A stretch of DNA of 64,000 nucleotides from Stutzerimonas xanthomarina (lineage in GTDB: Bacteria; Pseudomonadota; Gammaproteobacteria; Pseudomonadales; Pseudomonadaceae): the NCBI RefSeq assembly GCF_003935375.1, contig NZ_RHQM01000011.1, forward strand, positions 115,543 through 179,542, in the 5' to 3' direction. Of the stretch, positions 44,972 to 53,882 are shown piece after piece. Position 1 is the first letter of the stretch; every line of letters starts with the position of its first letter. The notes beneath the pieces are model-generated. The model saw only the letters and a program-made list of their open reading frames with translations, was not told where the DNA came from and did no database searches. The position numbers were made by a program, and so were the translations under genes.

Positions 44972-45120
44972 GCAGCGCTCTTTTCTAGGGGCCCGGTATC
45001 TTCGTTCGCAACGTGGCCGGTAAGACCCCCATGAAACGTGGCGCTGAGCGCCGAAATGACAAGTGAATTCAAGCGGCCAACCCATGCCGGGTTGGGCATG
45101 TGGTTTTAGAGGGCTGAGGC

Positions 45121-45357
45121 ATGTCGAGAGTCTGTCAAGTTACCGGTAAGGGTCCGGTAACCGGGAACAACGTTTCCCACGCAATGAACAAAACCCGTCG
45201 TCGTTTCCTGCCGAACCTGCAGCATCATCGCTTCTGGGTCGAGTCGGAGAACCGCTTCGTTCGTCTGCGCCTGAGTGCCAAAGGCATGCGCATCATCGAC
45301 AAGCGCGGCATTGACGTCGTTCTGTCCGAGCTGCGCGCCCGCGGCGAAAAGGTTTAA
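45121..45357 (+). CDS. rpmB: 50S ribosomal protein L28
   Basis: Large-subunit protein of 78 residues, [23 protein letters not shown] onward, nearly identical in layout to E. coli L28 and of the same length. The middle [23 protein letters not shown] and the end [14 protein letters not shown] are conserved. A zinc CxxC pair is absent; only Cys-5 is present. First gene of the rpmB-rpmG operon, 11 bases ahead of rpmG, with a sigma-70 promoter about 150 bases upstream. Confidence 0.98.
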   Translation: MSRVCQVTGKGPVTGNNVSHAMNKTRRRFLPNLQHHRFWVESENRFVRLRLSAKGMRIIDKRGIDVVLSELRARGEKV

Positions 45358-45368
45358 GGAGAGCAATC

Positions 45369-45524
45369 ATGCGTGACCTGATCCGTTTGGTGTCCAGCGC
45401 CGGTACCGGCCACTTCTACACCACCGACAAGAACAAGCGCACCACCCCCGACAAGATCGAAATCAAGAAATTCGATCCGGTCGTACGCAAGCACGTGATC
45501 TACAAGGAAGCCAAGATCAAGTAA
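45369..45524 (+). CDS. rpmG: 50S ribosomal protein L33
   Basis: Large-subunit protein of 51 residues, starting [20 protein letters not shown] and ending VYKEAKIK-like ([10 protein letters not shown]). It is the zinc-independent form, lacking the four cysteines of the C+ variant. AAGGAG lies seven bases before the ATG. It follows rpmB by 11 bases and is followed by a strong terminator. Confidence 0.98.
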   Translation: MRDLIRLVSSAGTGHFYTTDKNKRTTPDKIEIKKFDPVVRKHVIYKEAKIK

Positions 45525-45545
45525 TTGATCGGCCCTTGAAGAAAG

Positions 45546-45570
45546 AACCCGCCTCTCGGCGGGTTTTTTC
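45546..45570 (+). terminator. Rho-independent terminator of rpmBG
   Basis: AACCCGCC (45546-45553) pairs with GGCGGGTT (45558-45565) around TCTC, and a run of Ts follows, 21 bases past the rpmG stop. Confidence 0.95.
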
Positions 45571-45717
45571 GTTTCTGGCGAACGCTTGGTGTCGATGCCT
45601 GACACCAGTCGTCGTTCGCGTTGCCTAGTTTGATATGCATCATGTACGGCGCCTGTCGAATTCGCCTATCGTGCGAGCTTTCTTTTCTCCCACTTTCGGC
45701 ACGAGGATGCGCAGCGC

Positions 45718-47868
45718 ATGGCGAAGACGGACGGGCCCATCGCGGCAGACAGCAAGAGCACTTCCAGCATCGCCCTGCAGGCGGCTTCCGAAGATATCTG
45801 GGCACAGAAATACCGTCTGACCAGCAAGGACGGCACGCCGATCGATGACAGCGTCGACGCCACCTGGCAGCGCGTCGCCCGCGCCCTGGCTGACGTCGAG
45901 CCGGCCAAGCAGCGCGAGCACTGGCACGAGCGTTTCCTCTGGGCGCTGCGCAACGGCGCCATCCCGGCCGGACGGATCATCTCCAACGCCGGCGCGCAGG
46001 ATTACAAACCGGCTACCTCGACCATCAACTGCACTGTCTCGGGTTCGATCACCGACTCGATGGATGACATCCTCGGCAAGGTCCACGAGGCCGGTCTGAC
46101 GCTCAAGGCCGGTTGCGGCATCGGCTACGAGTTCAGCACCCTGCGTCCGCGCGGCTCCTTCGTCTCGGGTGCCGGTGCGCACACCAGCGGCCCGCTGTCG
46201 TTCATGGATATCTTCGACAAGATGTGCTTCACCGTGAGTTCGGCCGGCGGCCGCCGCGGCGCGCAAATGGGCACCTTTGATGTCGGCCATCCGGATGTGC
46301 GCGAGTTCATCCGCGCCAAGCGCGAGGACGGCCGGCTGCGCCAGTTCAACCTCAGCCTGTTGATCACCGATGAATTCATGCAGGCGGTGGAGGTCGATGG
46401 CGAGTGGCCACTGATCTTCCCGGTGCACGCCAAGGAAGCCGCCGAGCTTGACCTGGCGGACGCCGAGCATGTGCTCTGGCGCGAATGGCCTGTGCATGAC
46501 GGCTATATCGTGCGCGACGATGGGCTGGTGGCCTGCAAGATCTACGGGCGGGTCAAGGCGCGGCATCTGTGGGACATGATCATGGTCTCCACCTATGACT
46601 ACGCCGAGCCGGGCTTCATCCTCATCGACCGCGTCAACCAGCTGAACAACAACTGGTGGTGCGAAGCGATCCGTGCGACCAACCCCTGTGGTGAGCAGCC
46701 GCTGCCGCCGTACGGGTCGTGTCTACTGGGCTCGATCAACCTGACCAACTTCGTCATCGACCCGTTCGGTGCGGACGCGCGCTTCGACTGGGACAAGTAC
46801 CGCGAAGTCGTGCGCGTCTTCACCCGCATGCTCGATAACGTCGTCGAGATCAACGGCCTGCCGCTGGAGCAGCAGCGCCACGAAATTGAGAGCAAGCGCC
46901 GACATGGCATGGGCTTCCTCGGCCTCGGCTCGACGCTGACGCTGCTCAAGCTGCGCTATGGCAGCCCGGAAGCCTGCGTGTTCACCGAGGAAGTCGCCCG
47001 CGAAATGGCACTGGTCGGCTGGGAGCAGGCGCTGGAGCTGTCCAAGGAGAAGGGCCCGGCGCCGTTGCTGAGTCAGACCTTCGAAGTCACCGCCGAGATG
47101 CTGCGCAAGCGCCCGGAAATGGCCAAGGACGGTTACAAGGTCGGCGATCAGGTCGCCGGTCGCGTGCTGCATGCCAAGTATTCGCGTTACATGCAGAAGA
47201 TCGCCGAGTACGCGCCCGAGCTGATCGAGGCGCTGGCCGAGCAGGGCGCGCGCTTCACCCACCACAGCTCGATCGCGCCTACCGGCACCATCAGCCTGAG
47301 CCTGGCCAACAACGCCTCCAACGGCATAGAGCCGAGCTTCGCCCATCACTACTCGCGCAACCTGATCCGTCCGGGCCGCAAGGCCAAGGAGAAGATCGAG
47401 GTGTTCAGCTACGAGCTGCTGGCCTATCGCACGCTGATCAACGAGCGCGCCAAGCCGGGCTCCGACGAGCCGGGCGAGAAGCTGCCGGACTACTTCATCA
47501 CCGCCGATGACGTCAGCCCGACCCAGCACGTGGATATCCAGGCCGCCGCGCAGCGCTGGGTCGATTCGTCGATCTCCAAGACCGCCAACGTGCCGACCGA
47601 TTATCCGTTCGAGGCGTTCAAGGACATCTACCGCTACGCCTGGCGCCAGGGCCTCAAGGGCTGCACCACCTTCCGCTTCAATCCGGCGGCCTTCCAGGGC
47701 GTGCTGGTCAAGGAAGCCGATCTGGAAAAGACCCTGTACCGCTTCACCCTCGAAGACGGCAGCGTGGTCGAGCTCAAGGGCAACCAGGAGGTCGAGTACG
47801 ACGGCGAGGTGAACACCGCCGCCAACCTGTTCGACGCCCTCAAAGAAGGCTATTACGGCAAGTACTGA
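45718..47868 (+). CDS. nrdJa: adenosylcobalamin-dependent ribonucleotide reductase, NrdJa
   Basis: Catalytic subunit (716 residues) of class II ribonucleotide reductase, which makes deoxyribonucleotides with or without oxygen using vitamin B12. Conserved elements: STINCTVSGSITDSMDDI with the first active-site Cys (about 101-118), AGCGIGYEFSTLRPRGSFVSGAGAHTSGPLSF (about 129-160), the NPCGEQPLPPYGSCLLGSINL motif with the radical Cys (about 322-342) and SSIAPTGTISLSLANNASNGIEPSF (about 518-542). As in P. aeruginosa the gene is split: the C-terminal redox cysteines are in nrdJb, 61 bases downstream. No B12 riboswitch was found in the short upstream gap. Confidence 0.96.
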   Translation: MAKTDGPIAADSKSTSSIALQAASEDIWAQKYRLTSKDGTPIDDSVDATWQRVARALADVEPAKQREHWHERFLWALRNGAIPAGRIISNAGAQDYKPATSTINCTVSGSITDSMDDILGKVHEAGLTLKAGCGIGYEFSTLRPRGSFVSGAGAHTSGPLSFMDIFDKMCFTVSSAGGRRGAQMGTFDVGHPDVREFIRAKREDGRLRQFNLSLLITDEFMQAVEVDGEWPLIFPVHAKEAAELDLADAEHVLWREWPVHDGYIVRDDGLVACKIYGRVKARHLWDMIMVSTYDYAEPGFILIDRVNQLNNNWWCEAIRATNPCGEQPLPPYGSCLLGSINLTNFVIDPFGADARFDWDKYREVVRVFTRMLDNVVEINGLPLEQQRHEIESKRRHGMGFLGLGSTLTLLKLRYGSPEACVFTEEVAREMALVGWEQALELSKEKGPAPLLSQTFEVTAEMLRKRPEMAKDGYKVGDQVAGRVLHAKYSRYMQKIAEYAPELIEALAEQGARFTHHSSIAPTGTISLSLANNASNGIEPSFAHHYSRNLIRPGRKAKEKIEVFSYELLAYRTLINERAKPGSDEPGEKLPDYFITADDVSPTQHVDIQAAAQRWVDSSISKTANVPTDYPFEAFKDIYRYAWRQGLKGCTTFRFNPAAFQGVLVKEADLEKTLYRFTLEDGSVVELKGNQEVEYDGEVNTAANLFDALKEGYYGKY

Positions 47869-47929
47869 ACCGGACTGCCAATCGTATAAGCGCCGGGCCA
47901 TCGCTGCGCCCGGCAGGAGAATCTGCACA

Positions 47930-48637
47930 ATGACCGTAAAGATCACCCAGCGCATCAAGGGCTTCAAGGTCGTCGACGAGGCCCTCGAACGCCCCGCGGC
48001 CGCCGCCGCCAGCACCGATAACAAGGCGAGCAAGGCCGTCAATGTGGTGGAAATGGACGAGAGCCTGCAGCGTCCGGAAACCCTGATCGGCATGACCTAC
48101 AAGATCAAGTCGCCGCTGTTCGAACACGCGCTGTACGTCACCGTGAACGACATCGTGCTCAACGCCGGCACCCCGCACGAGCAGCGCCGGCCGTTCGAGA
48201 TATTCATCAATTCGAAGAACATGGACCACTTCCAGTGGATCGTGGCGCTGACCCGCATCATGTCTGCGGTGTTCCGCAAGGGTGGCGACTGCACCTTCCT
48301 CGTCGAGGAGCTGAAGGCGGTGTTCGATCCGCGCGGCGGCTACCTGAAGAAGGGCGGCGTCTACATGCCGTCGATCGTGGCCGAGATCGGTGCGGTGCTG
48401 GAGCGCCATCTGATCGCCATCGGCATGCTCGAAGGTCATGCGCTGGACGAAACCCAGCTCAAGTACCTGGCCGAGAAGCGCGCCGCCTACGAAGCCAGCC
48501 AGGGCGCGGTGGCGGTCGAGCCGGGCGAGGGTTTCCCGGCCGGCGCGCAGCTGTGCAACAAGTGCAATACCCAGGCCGTGGTGCAGATGGACGGCTGCGC
48601 CACCTGCCTGAACTGCGGCAACTCCAAGTGCGGCTAA
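47930..48637 (+). CDS. nrdJb: class II ribonucleotide reductase C-terminal subunit NrdJb
   Basis: Protein of 235 residues that supplies the C-terminal part of the split class II reductase. A TSCPD-type domain spans about 50-150 (TYKIKSPLFEHALYVTVNDIV, FINSKNMDHFQWIVALTRIMSAVFRKGGD). The tail, LCNKCNTQAVVQMDGCATCL plus NCGNSKCG, has six or seven cysteines in zinc-ribbon/redox-like spacing, matching the C-terminal thiols that re-reduce the active site. In P. aeruginosa NrdJb is needed for NrdJa activity. GGAG precedes the ATG by about ten bases. Confidence 0.95.
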   Translation: MTVKITQRIKGFKVVDEALERPAAAAASTDNKASKAVNVVEMDESLQRPETLIGMTYKIKSPLFEHALYVTVNDIVLNAGTPHEQRRPFEIFINSKNMDHFQWIVALTRIMSAVFRKGGDCTFLVEELKAVFDPRGGYLKKGGVYMPSIVAEIGAVLERHLIAIGMLEGHALDETQLKYLAEKRAAYEASQGAVAVEPGEGFPAGAQLCNKCNTQAVVQMDGCATCLNCGNSKCG

Positions 48638-48998
48638 ACGGCTTGCGCTGATTTCGCCTGCCGTGACGCTCGTCAGGCTCGCTTTACCCGGCGGGCCTGG
48701 CTCTGCTAGTTTTCGTTCTCCATACCGCCGTCCGGCCGTTGACCCAATGTCTTCCACTGCCCACAGCCTGTTACCCATGAAACCAGCCGATCTCGGCGCG
48801 GCCCGGCTGTGCGCAATCGCACCACCTCCCTCTGTCGTTGCCGATCCGGCAATCGCGCCACCACCTCCACAGGCGGTTGCGCTGGGCTGATCCGCCCACA
48901 CTTCGCAGCTCCGGTTTTCGCTTCCGATCCTTCCGGGTCGGTGCGCGCACGCTTTCGGCGTTCGCTGGAGCCTGTTTCGCTTCGACAGGTAATCACTG
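48638..48998. other. 361-base leader region before the EamA gene
   Basis: No conserved gene is seen. A short open frame, 48777-48890 (37 codons), would encode a proline-rich peptide with APPPS and APPPPQ runs; no good ribosome site precedes it. A stem CCGATCC/GGGTCGG around 48926-48943 follows. Together these could form a translation-coupled leader for the exporter gene, or be chance. Confidence 0.4.
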
Positions 48999-49871
48999 AT
49001 GACTTTCAACAAATCGTTGTGGACGTCCTATGGCGTCATGACCGTGTTCGTGCTGCTGTGGGGCAGCGCGGCAATCTTCACCCGCTGGGGGCTGGACCAC
49101 GGCACCCCGTTTGCCCTGCTGATCGTGCGCTTTGCTCTCGCGCTGACTGCAGTTCTGCTTATCGGCCTCTACCGTAGGCGCTGGCGGCCAGCGCTTGGCG
49201 CTGCTTGGCAGACGGCGGCGACCGGGCTGCTGATGATCGGCTGTTATTCGATCTGCTATTTCCAGGCCATGGCCCATGGCGTGACGCCGGGCGTGATCGC
49301 GACGCTGCTTGGCGTGCAGCCGATTCTCACCCTGTTGCTCCTCGAACGACGCTTCTCGCCGCTGCGTCTGCTTGGATTACTGGTGGCACTGGCCGGGTTG
49401 GCCGCGGTGGTATTCCAGAGTCTGGTGCTGGCACGTTTCTCAGTCGCCGGGATGCTCTTCGCCCTCGGCGCGCTGCTGTGCATGACAGTGGGTGCGATCC
49501 TGCAGCAGCGCGTTCGCCAGAGCCCGGTGGAGGTGCTGCCGACCCAGTACGGGGTCAGCCTGCTGCTGTGCCTTGCGTTCGTGCCGTTCCAGCCGATCCG
49601 CCTGGAAGCGGTGACGGGCTTCATCATTCCGGTGCTGTGGTTGGGTCTGGTGATCTCGGTGGCGGCGCAGCTGCTGCTGTACCGCATGATCCAGACCGGC
49701 AATCTGGTGAACGTCACCAGTCTGTTCTACCTGGTGCCGGTGGTGACCGTGGCGATGGATTACCTGTTCCTCGGCAATCAGCTGTCGCGCACCGGCTTGC
49801 TGGGAATGGGGGCGATTCTGCTGGGGTTGGCACTGGTGTTCAGGGCGGCGCCGCAGCCGCATCGCGGATGA
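48999..49871 (+). CDS. EamA/DMT-family transporter
   Basis: Inner-membrane permease of 290 residues with ten predicted helices in two EamA repeats. Repeat 1 starts YGVMTVFVLLWGSAAIFTRWGLDHGTPFALLIVRFALAL (about 8-46); repeat 2 begins near AGMLFALGALLCMTVGAILQQRV (about 150-172). Such carriers export amino acids or metabolites; the direction and substrate are not readable. AGGT lies about nine bases before the ATG. A long leader region precedes it, and a bidirectional terminator separates it from convergent ppnN. Confidence 0.87.
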   Translation: MTFNKSLWTSYGVMTVFVLLWGSAAIFTRWGLDHGTPFALLIVRFALALTAVLLIGLYRRRWRPALGAAWQTAATGLLMIGCYSICYFQAMAHGVTPGVIATLLGVQPILTLLLLERRFSPLRLLGLLVALAGLAAVVFQSLVLARFSVAGMLFALGALLCMTVGAILQQRVRQSPVEVLPTQYGVSLLLCLAFVPFQPIRLEAVTGFIIPVLWLGLVISVAAQLLLYRMIQTGNLVNVTSLFYLVPVVTVAMDYLFLGNQLSRTGLLGMGAILLGLALVFRAAPQPHRG

Positions 49872-49873
49872 AC

Positions 49874-49902
49874 AAAGGCCGGGCGGCTGCCGCCTGGCCT
49901 TT
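49874..49902. terminator. bidirectional terminator between eamA-type gene and ppnN
   Basis: AAAGGCCGGGCGG (49874-49886) pairs with CCGCCTGGCCTTT (49890-49902) with one G-T pair and a three-base loop; A and T runs at the ends allow use from both sides. Confidence 0.85.
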
Positions 49903-49910
49903 CGGCAGCT

Positions 49911-51284
49911 TCAGCTGACCACGCGGTAGCACGGCGTGTAGGGCACGCCGCCGGGCAGCTTCATGCGGTGCTGCTCGACGAAGGCCTGCAGCAGCTTGTC
50001 CAGCGGTTGCATGATCGCCGTGTCGCCGTGGATCTCGTAACGGCCGTATTGCTCGATGCGGCGGATACCCTTGTCCTTGACGTTGCCGGCGACGATCCCG
50101 GAGAACGCCCGGCGCAGGTTGGCGGCCAGCTCGTGGGGCGGCAGGTCGCGGCGCAGCGGCAGGCTGGCCATGGCCTCGTGGGTCGGATCGAAGGGTCGCT
50201 GGAAACCTTCCTCGATCTTCAGCAGCCAGTTGAAGTGGAAGGCATCGTTGCGCTCGCGGCGGAACCGTCGTACTTCGCGCAGGCCCTCGGTCATCTGCCG
50301 GGCCACCTCGGTAGGGTCGTTGAAGACGATCTGGTAGCGCTTCTGGGCTTCCTCGCCAAGGGTCGCGCCGACGAAATCGTGCAGCTGCTGCAGATAGTCT
50401 GCGGCATCGCTCGGGCCGGTGAGGATGACCGGGAAGGGCACGTCGCGATTGGCCGGGTGCAACAGAATACCGAGCAGGTAGAGGAACTCCTCGGCCGTGC
50501 CGACGCCGCCGGGGAAGATGATGATGCCGTGACCGACGCGGACGAAGGCTTCCAGACGTTTCTCGATGTCCGGCAGGATCACCAGCTCGTTGACGATCGG
50601 GTTCGGCGCCTCGGCGGCGATGATGCCCGGCTCGGTCAGCCCCAGGTAGCGGCTGCCAACGCGGCGCTGTTTGGCGTGGGCAATGGTGGCGCCCTTCATC
50701 GGCCCCTTCATCACGCCCGGACCGCAGCCGGTGCAGACATCCAGGCTGCGCAGGCCCAGCTCATGGCCGACGCGCTTGCTGTACTTGTACTCTTCGGTGC
50801 TGATCGAGTGGCCGCCCCAGCACACCACCATGTTCGGCTCGATGCCCGGACGCAGCGTGCGGGCGTTGCGCAGCAGATGAAAGACGTAGTCGGTAATGCC
50901 CTGGGAAGTGCTCAGATCGATGCGCGCGCTGCTCAGTTCGCTCTCGGTATAGACGATGTCGCGCAGCGCGCTGAAAAGCATCTCGCGGGTGCTGGCAATC
51001 ATCTCGCCATCGACGAAGGCATCGGCCGGCGCATTGAACAGCTCGAGGCGTACGCCGCGATCCTGCTGCAGGATGCGCACCTCGAAGTCCTCATAGGCTT
51101 CGAGGATGGTCTTGGCGTTATCGATGCGCGTGCCGGTGTTGAGGATTGCCAGGGCACACTGGCGGAACAGCTTGTGCGTGCTGCCGGAACCGACTTCGCT
51201 CAGCTGCTGTACTTCGCGTTGCGACAGGGTTTCCAGGCTGCCTTTGGGGGTAACCGAGGCGTTGATTACGTTGCGTTGGGTCAT
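49911..51284 (-). CDS. ppnN: nucleotide 5'-monophosphate nucleosidase PpnN (LOG family)
   Basis: Protein of 457 residues of the PpnN/YgdH type. A DUF4478-like N-terminal domain (about 1-140) is followed by the LOG/lysine-decarboxylase-like domain with VCWGGHSISTEEYKY, GCGPGVMKGPMKGA and the PGGVGTAEE motif (about 277-285), then a C-terminal DUF3412 region. E. coli PpnN splits nucleoside monophosphates into base and ribose-5-phosphate and is activated by (p)ppGpp. The ATG at 51284 has AGGA nine bases upstream; 42 codons of extension upstream are Arg-rich and rejected. Single-gene unit. Confidence 0.93.
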   Translation of the reverse strand: MTQRNVINASVTPKGSLETLSQREVQQLSEVGSGSTHKLFRQCALAILNTGTRIDNAKTILEAYEDFEVRILQQDRGVRLELFNAPADAFVDGEMIASTREMLFSALRDIVYTESELSSARIDLSTSQGITDYVFHLLRNARTLRPGIEPNMVVCWGGHSISTEEYKYSKRVGHELGLRSLDVCTGCGPGVMKGPMKGATIAHAKQRRVGSRYLGLTEPGIIAAEAPNPIVNELVILPDIEKRLEAFVRVGHGIIIFPGGVGTAEEFLYLLGILLHPANRDVPFPVILTGPSDAADYLQQLHDFVGATLGEEAQKRYQIVFNDPTEVARQMTEGLREVRRFRRERNDAFHFNWLLKIEEGFQRPFDPTHEAMASLPLRRDLPPHELAANLRRAFSGIVAGNVKDKGIRRIEQYGRYEIHGDTAIMQPLDKLLQAFVEQHRMKLPGGVPYTPCYRVVS

Positions 51285-51486
51285 TGATGATTCCTGAATT
51301 CGATGGCGACACCATCGCGGAGCTGGTGCACCGAAACGGCGGCTGCGTGCCGCCATCTTAACGCGGTGGCGCAGCGGCGGTGGGCGATCCGTTCGGTAGG
51401 CGAGAGGCAAATCGCTCCGAGAGCCGTGGCAGGTTCGACCCTCGGGGCAATCGGCGGTTCGCCGGGCAGCGCAAGTGCCAGGCTGG

Positions 51487-52416
51487 TCAGGTCCAGCCGT
51501 AGCGCACCAGGTGGAAGAAGATCGGCGCGGCGAAGCAGACCGAATCGAGCCGGTCGAGCATGCCGCCGTGGCCCTCGATCATGTGCCCCCAGTCCTTGAC
51601 GCCACGGTCGCGTTTGATAGCTGACATCACCAGCCCGCCGAAGAAGCCCAGCAGGTTCAGCAGCAGCGCCATCAGCGCCGCCTGCCACCAGGCGAACGGG
51701 GTGATCCAGAACAGCGCCGCGCCGATCAGTGTCGCGAGGAAGATCCCGCCGACGAAGCCTTCGACAGTCTTGGACGGCGACAGGCGCGGGGCGATCTTGC
51801 GCTTGCCGGCCAACTTGCCGCAGACGTACTGCAACACGTCGGAGAGCTGCACGACGATGATCAGCCAGGCGATCAGCAGCAGGTTGCGACCTTCGTAGCC
51901 GGCAATTTCCAGGGTGAGCAGGGCAGGGACGTGGGAGACGCAGAAGACTGCGATCATCAGGCCCCATTGCACCTTCGAGGCACGTTCGAGAAAACGCGTG
52001 GTGTCGCCACCCAGCGACGCCAGGATCGGCAGCAACAGGAACACGTAGACCGGAATGAAGATGGCGAACAGGCCGTACCAGCCGACCGCTACCAGCAGAT
52101 ACTGTAGCGGCAGCACCAGGTAGAACGCCGCGACCAAGGCCGGATAGTCGCTGCTGCGCGTCGGCGTCAGTGTCATGAATTCGCGTAACGCGAAGAACGA
52201 CACCAGGTAGAAAAGGATCACCACGGCGGTGTGGCCGAGCCAGAAGGCGATACCGATCAGCGCAACCATCACCCACCAGGCATTGATGCGGGCGTTGAGG
52301 TTGTCGATCACCGGACTATCGCCGCCGCTGCGACGCTTGAGGACGAAGCCGATCAGCGAGGCCAGGGCGAGCAGGGCGCCGATACCGGCGAACAGCAGCA
52401 GGGTATTGCGATCCAT
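51487..52416 (-). CDS. CdsA-like phosphatidate cytidylyltransferase
   Basis: Membrane enzyme of 309 residues with about eight helices; makes CDP-diacylglycerol from phosphatidate and CTP. The family signature is present: SPSKTVEGFVGG (about 203-214) and KDWGHMIEGHGGMLDRLDSVCFAAP (about 274-298), with the Asp pair needed for Mg. It lies last in a three-gene set with an acyltransferase one base upstream and a CDP-alcohol phosphatidyltransferase. This set is a paralogue of the housekeeping cdsA locus (normally beside dxr) and resembles the E. coli ynbA-ynbB pair. Confidence 0.9.
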   Translation of the reverse strand: MDRNTLLLFAGIGALLALASLIGFVLKRRSGGDSPVIDNLNARINAWWVMVALIGIAFWLGHTAVVILFYLVSFFALREFMTLTPTRSSDYPALVAAFYLVLPLQYLLVAVGWYGLFAIFIPVYVFLLLPILASLGGDTTRFLERASKVQWGLMIAVFCVSHVPALLTLEIAGYEGRNLLLIAWLIIVVQLSDVLQYVCGKLAGKRKIAPRLSPSKTVEGFVGGIFLATLIGAALFWITPFAWWQAALMALLLNLLGFFGGLVMSAIKRDRGVKDWGHMIEGHGGMLDRLDSVCFAAPIFFHLVRYGWT

Positions 52417-52417
52417 G

Positions 52418-53038
52418 TCAGTCTTCCTTCGGGGCCAGTTCTAGCAGAGCCACGCGAGCGCGCTGCAGAAACGCGTCCTTGTCCTCGTCCTTTTCGATAC
52501 TCATTGGTGCACCGAAGCTGACGCTGCACAGCAGGGGCAGCGGCAGGCTGCGGCCCTTGGGCATCACCCGATTGAGGTTGGCGATCCACACCGGCACCAG
52601 CTCCACGTCCGGACACGCCAGGCCCAGGCGATACAGCCCGCTCTTGAACGGCAGCAGGCCTTCTTCCAGATTGCGCGTGCCCTCGGGGAAGAGGATCAGT
52701 GAATCGCCGCCGGCCAGGGCGTCGAGCATTGGTTGCAGCGGATTCGACTCCGGGCCGCTGCGCTCGCGCTCCACCAGCACACCGTTGAACAGGCGATGGA
52801 TGACGAAGCGGCGCAGCGCGCTGCTCTGCCAGTAATCGGCGCCGGCGACGGGCCGGGTCCTGCGCCGCAGGTCAGGCGGCAGCGATGCCCAGAGCAGCAC
52901 GAAATCACCGTGGCTGCTGTGGTTGGCGAAATAGATGCGTTGCCGGTTGAGCGGCGCGCAGCCGATCCAGAGGCTGCGCGTACCGGTCAGCAGGCGTGCA
53001 ACGGAAGTGATCGCGAAGGCGAGCAGGGCGCCGAGCAT
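52418..53038 (-). CDS. PlsC-family lysophospholipid acyltransferase
   Basis: Acyltransferase of 206 residues. Motif I is NHSSHGDFVLLW (HX4D, about 39-50), motif III LILFPEGTRNLEEGLLPFKSGLY (about 131-153), and VELVPVWIANLNRVMPKG (about 162-179) corresponds to motif IV. An N-terminal hydrophobic stretch anchors it. It should transfer an acyl chain to a lysophospholipid or related acceptor, feeding phosphatidate to the CdsA-like enzyme encoded next. The gap to the upstream phosphatidyltransferase gene is 52 bases; a one-base gap separates it from the CdsA-like gene. Confidence 0.88.
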   Translation of the reverse strand: MLGALLAFAITSVARLLTGTRSLWIGCAPLNRQRIYFANHSSHGDFVLLWASLPPDLRRRTRPVAGADYWQSSALRRFVIHRLFNGVLVERERSGPESNPLQPMLDALAGGDSLILFPEGTRNLEEGLLPFKSGLYRLGLACPDVELVPVWIANLNRVMPKGRSLPLPLLCSVSFGAPMSIEKDEDKDAFLQRARVALLELAPKED

Positions 53039-53090
53039 GGGAGGTTCCTCGGTATCGGGCGGGAAGTCGGTGGTACGGGTGGGTGGCGGT

Positions 53091-53717
53091 TCAGTCCGCT
53101 TCGGCGGGCGCCGATGCGGTTTCCGCCAGGCCTTGTCTGACCCGGTTGCTCAGCGTGAGGATCGACAGCCCGGCGATCAGCAGCAACAAGCCGTTGATCC
53201 AGGCGGCTGGCAACAGGCCCAGGGCGACGCCGGTGGCCAGCACGCCGAAGGCGAAGGCCCTGTCGCTCTTGCCCATCGGGCCGTCGTAACGGCGTGAGGC
53301 GCCCACCATCGGACCGAGTACACCGGCGTACTCGGTCAGCGCTGCGAGCACCACCACCAGCACCACGGCAGCTGGCCAGACGCCGGTCACCAGCGCGAGC
53401 GGCAGGTAGAGCGCCGCATCGGCGGCCACATCGCAGAGTTCGTTGAGGTAGGCGCCGAGCTTCGATTGCTGGCCGAATTCTCGCGCCAGCATGCCGTCGA
53501 TGGCGTTCAGTGCCATGCGCAGCAGCATCCACAGTGGGATCAGCAGGAAGATCCAGAGGTGCTCGATCAGCAGCGCGACCGCCGCTGCGACTGCCAGCGA
53601 CACGACCAGCGCTGCCAGCGTGACCTGATTGGCGGTGATGCCGCTGTCATGGAGGCGCTGGACCAGTGGGCGCAGTAGTGCCTGAAAACGGGGTTTGAGC
53701 TGATAGATGGAGGGCAT
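53091..53717 (-). CDS. CDP-alcohol phosphatidyltransferase family protein
   Basis: Membrane enzyme of 208 residues with about six helices. The signature lies at about residues 65-95: NAIDGMLAR, eight residues, then GAYLNELCDVAAD. Compared with DxxDGxxAR-x8-GxxxDxxxD, the first and third aspartates are asparagines, so metal binding may differ. It would join CDP-diacylglycerol to an alcohol; the product is unknown. The ATG at 53717 has GGAA eight bases upstream. First gene of a set with an acyltransferase and a CdsA-like enzyme, giving a complete side branch of phospholipid synthesis. Confidence 0.87.
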   Translation of the reverse strand: MPSIYQLKPRFQALLRPLVQRLHDSGITANQVTLAALVVSLAVAAAVALLIEHLWIFLLIPLWMLLRMALNAIDGMLAREFGQQSKLGAYLNELCDVAADAALYLPLALVTGVWPAAVVLVVVLAALTEYAGVLGPMVGASRRYDGPMGKSDRAFAFGVLATGVALGLLPAAWINGLLLLIAGLSILTLSNRVRQGLAETASAPAEAD

Positions 53718-53882
53718 GCATCGATTCCTTTCGATGATCGGCGAGTCGCGCATTTCGGCTAACGCCAGCGCGCATCCTGTGCGCCCGGCACTTTGGGGTA
53801 AAGCCCCGGCGGTCGCAAGTTGCGCTGGAAAATTTGCGAGGTGTTGAACGCTTTCGCGCGGGGTTTGTGTCTGGGATTCGAT

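Noticed and set aside
45571..45717. Cobalamin riboswitch before nrdJa
   Set aside because: The gap is under 150 bases and has no B12-box-like sequence or the needed folds.
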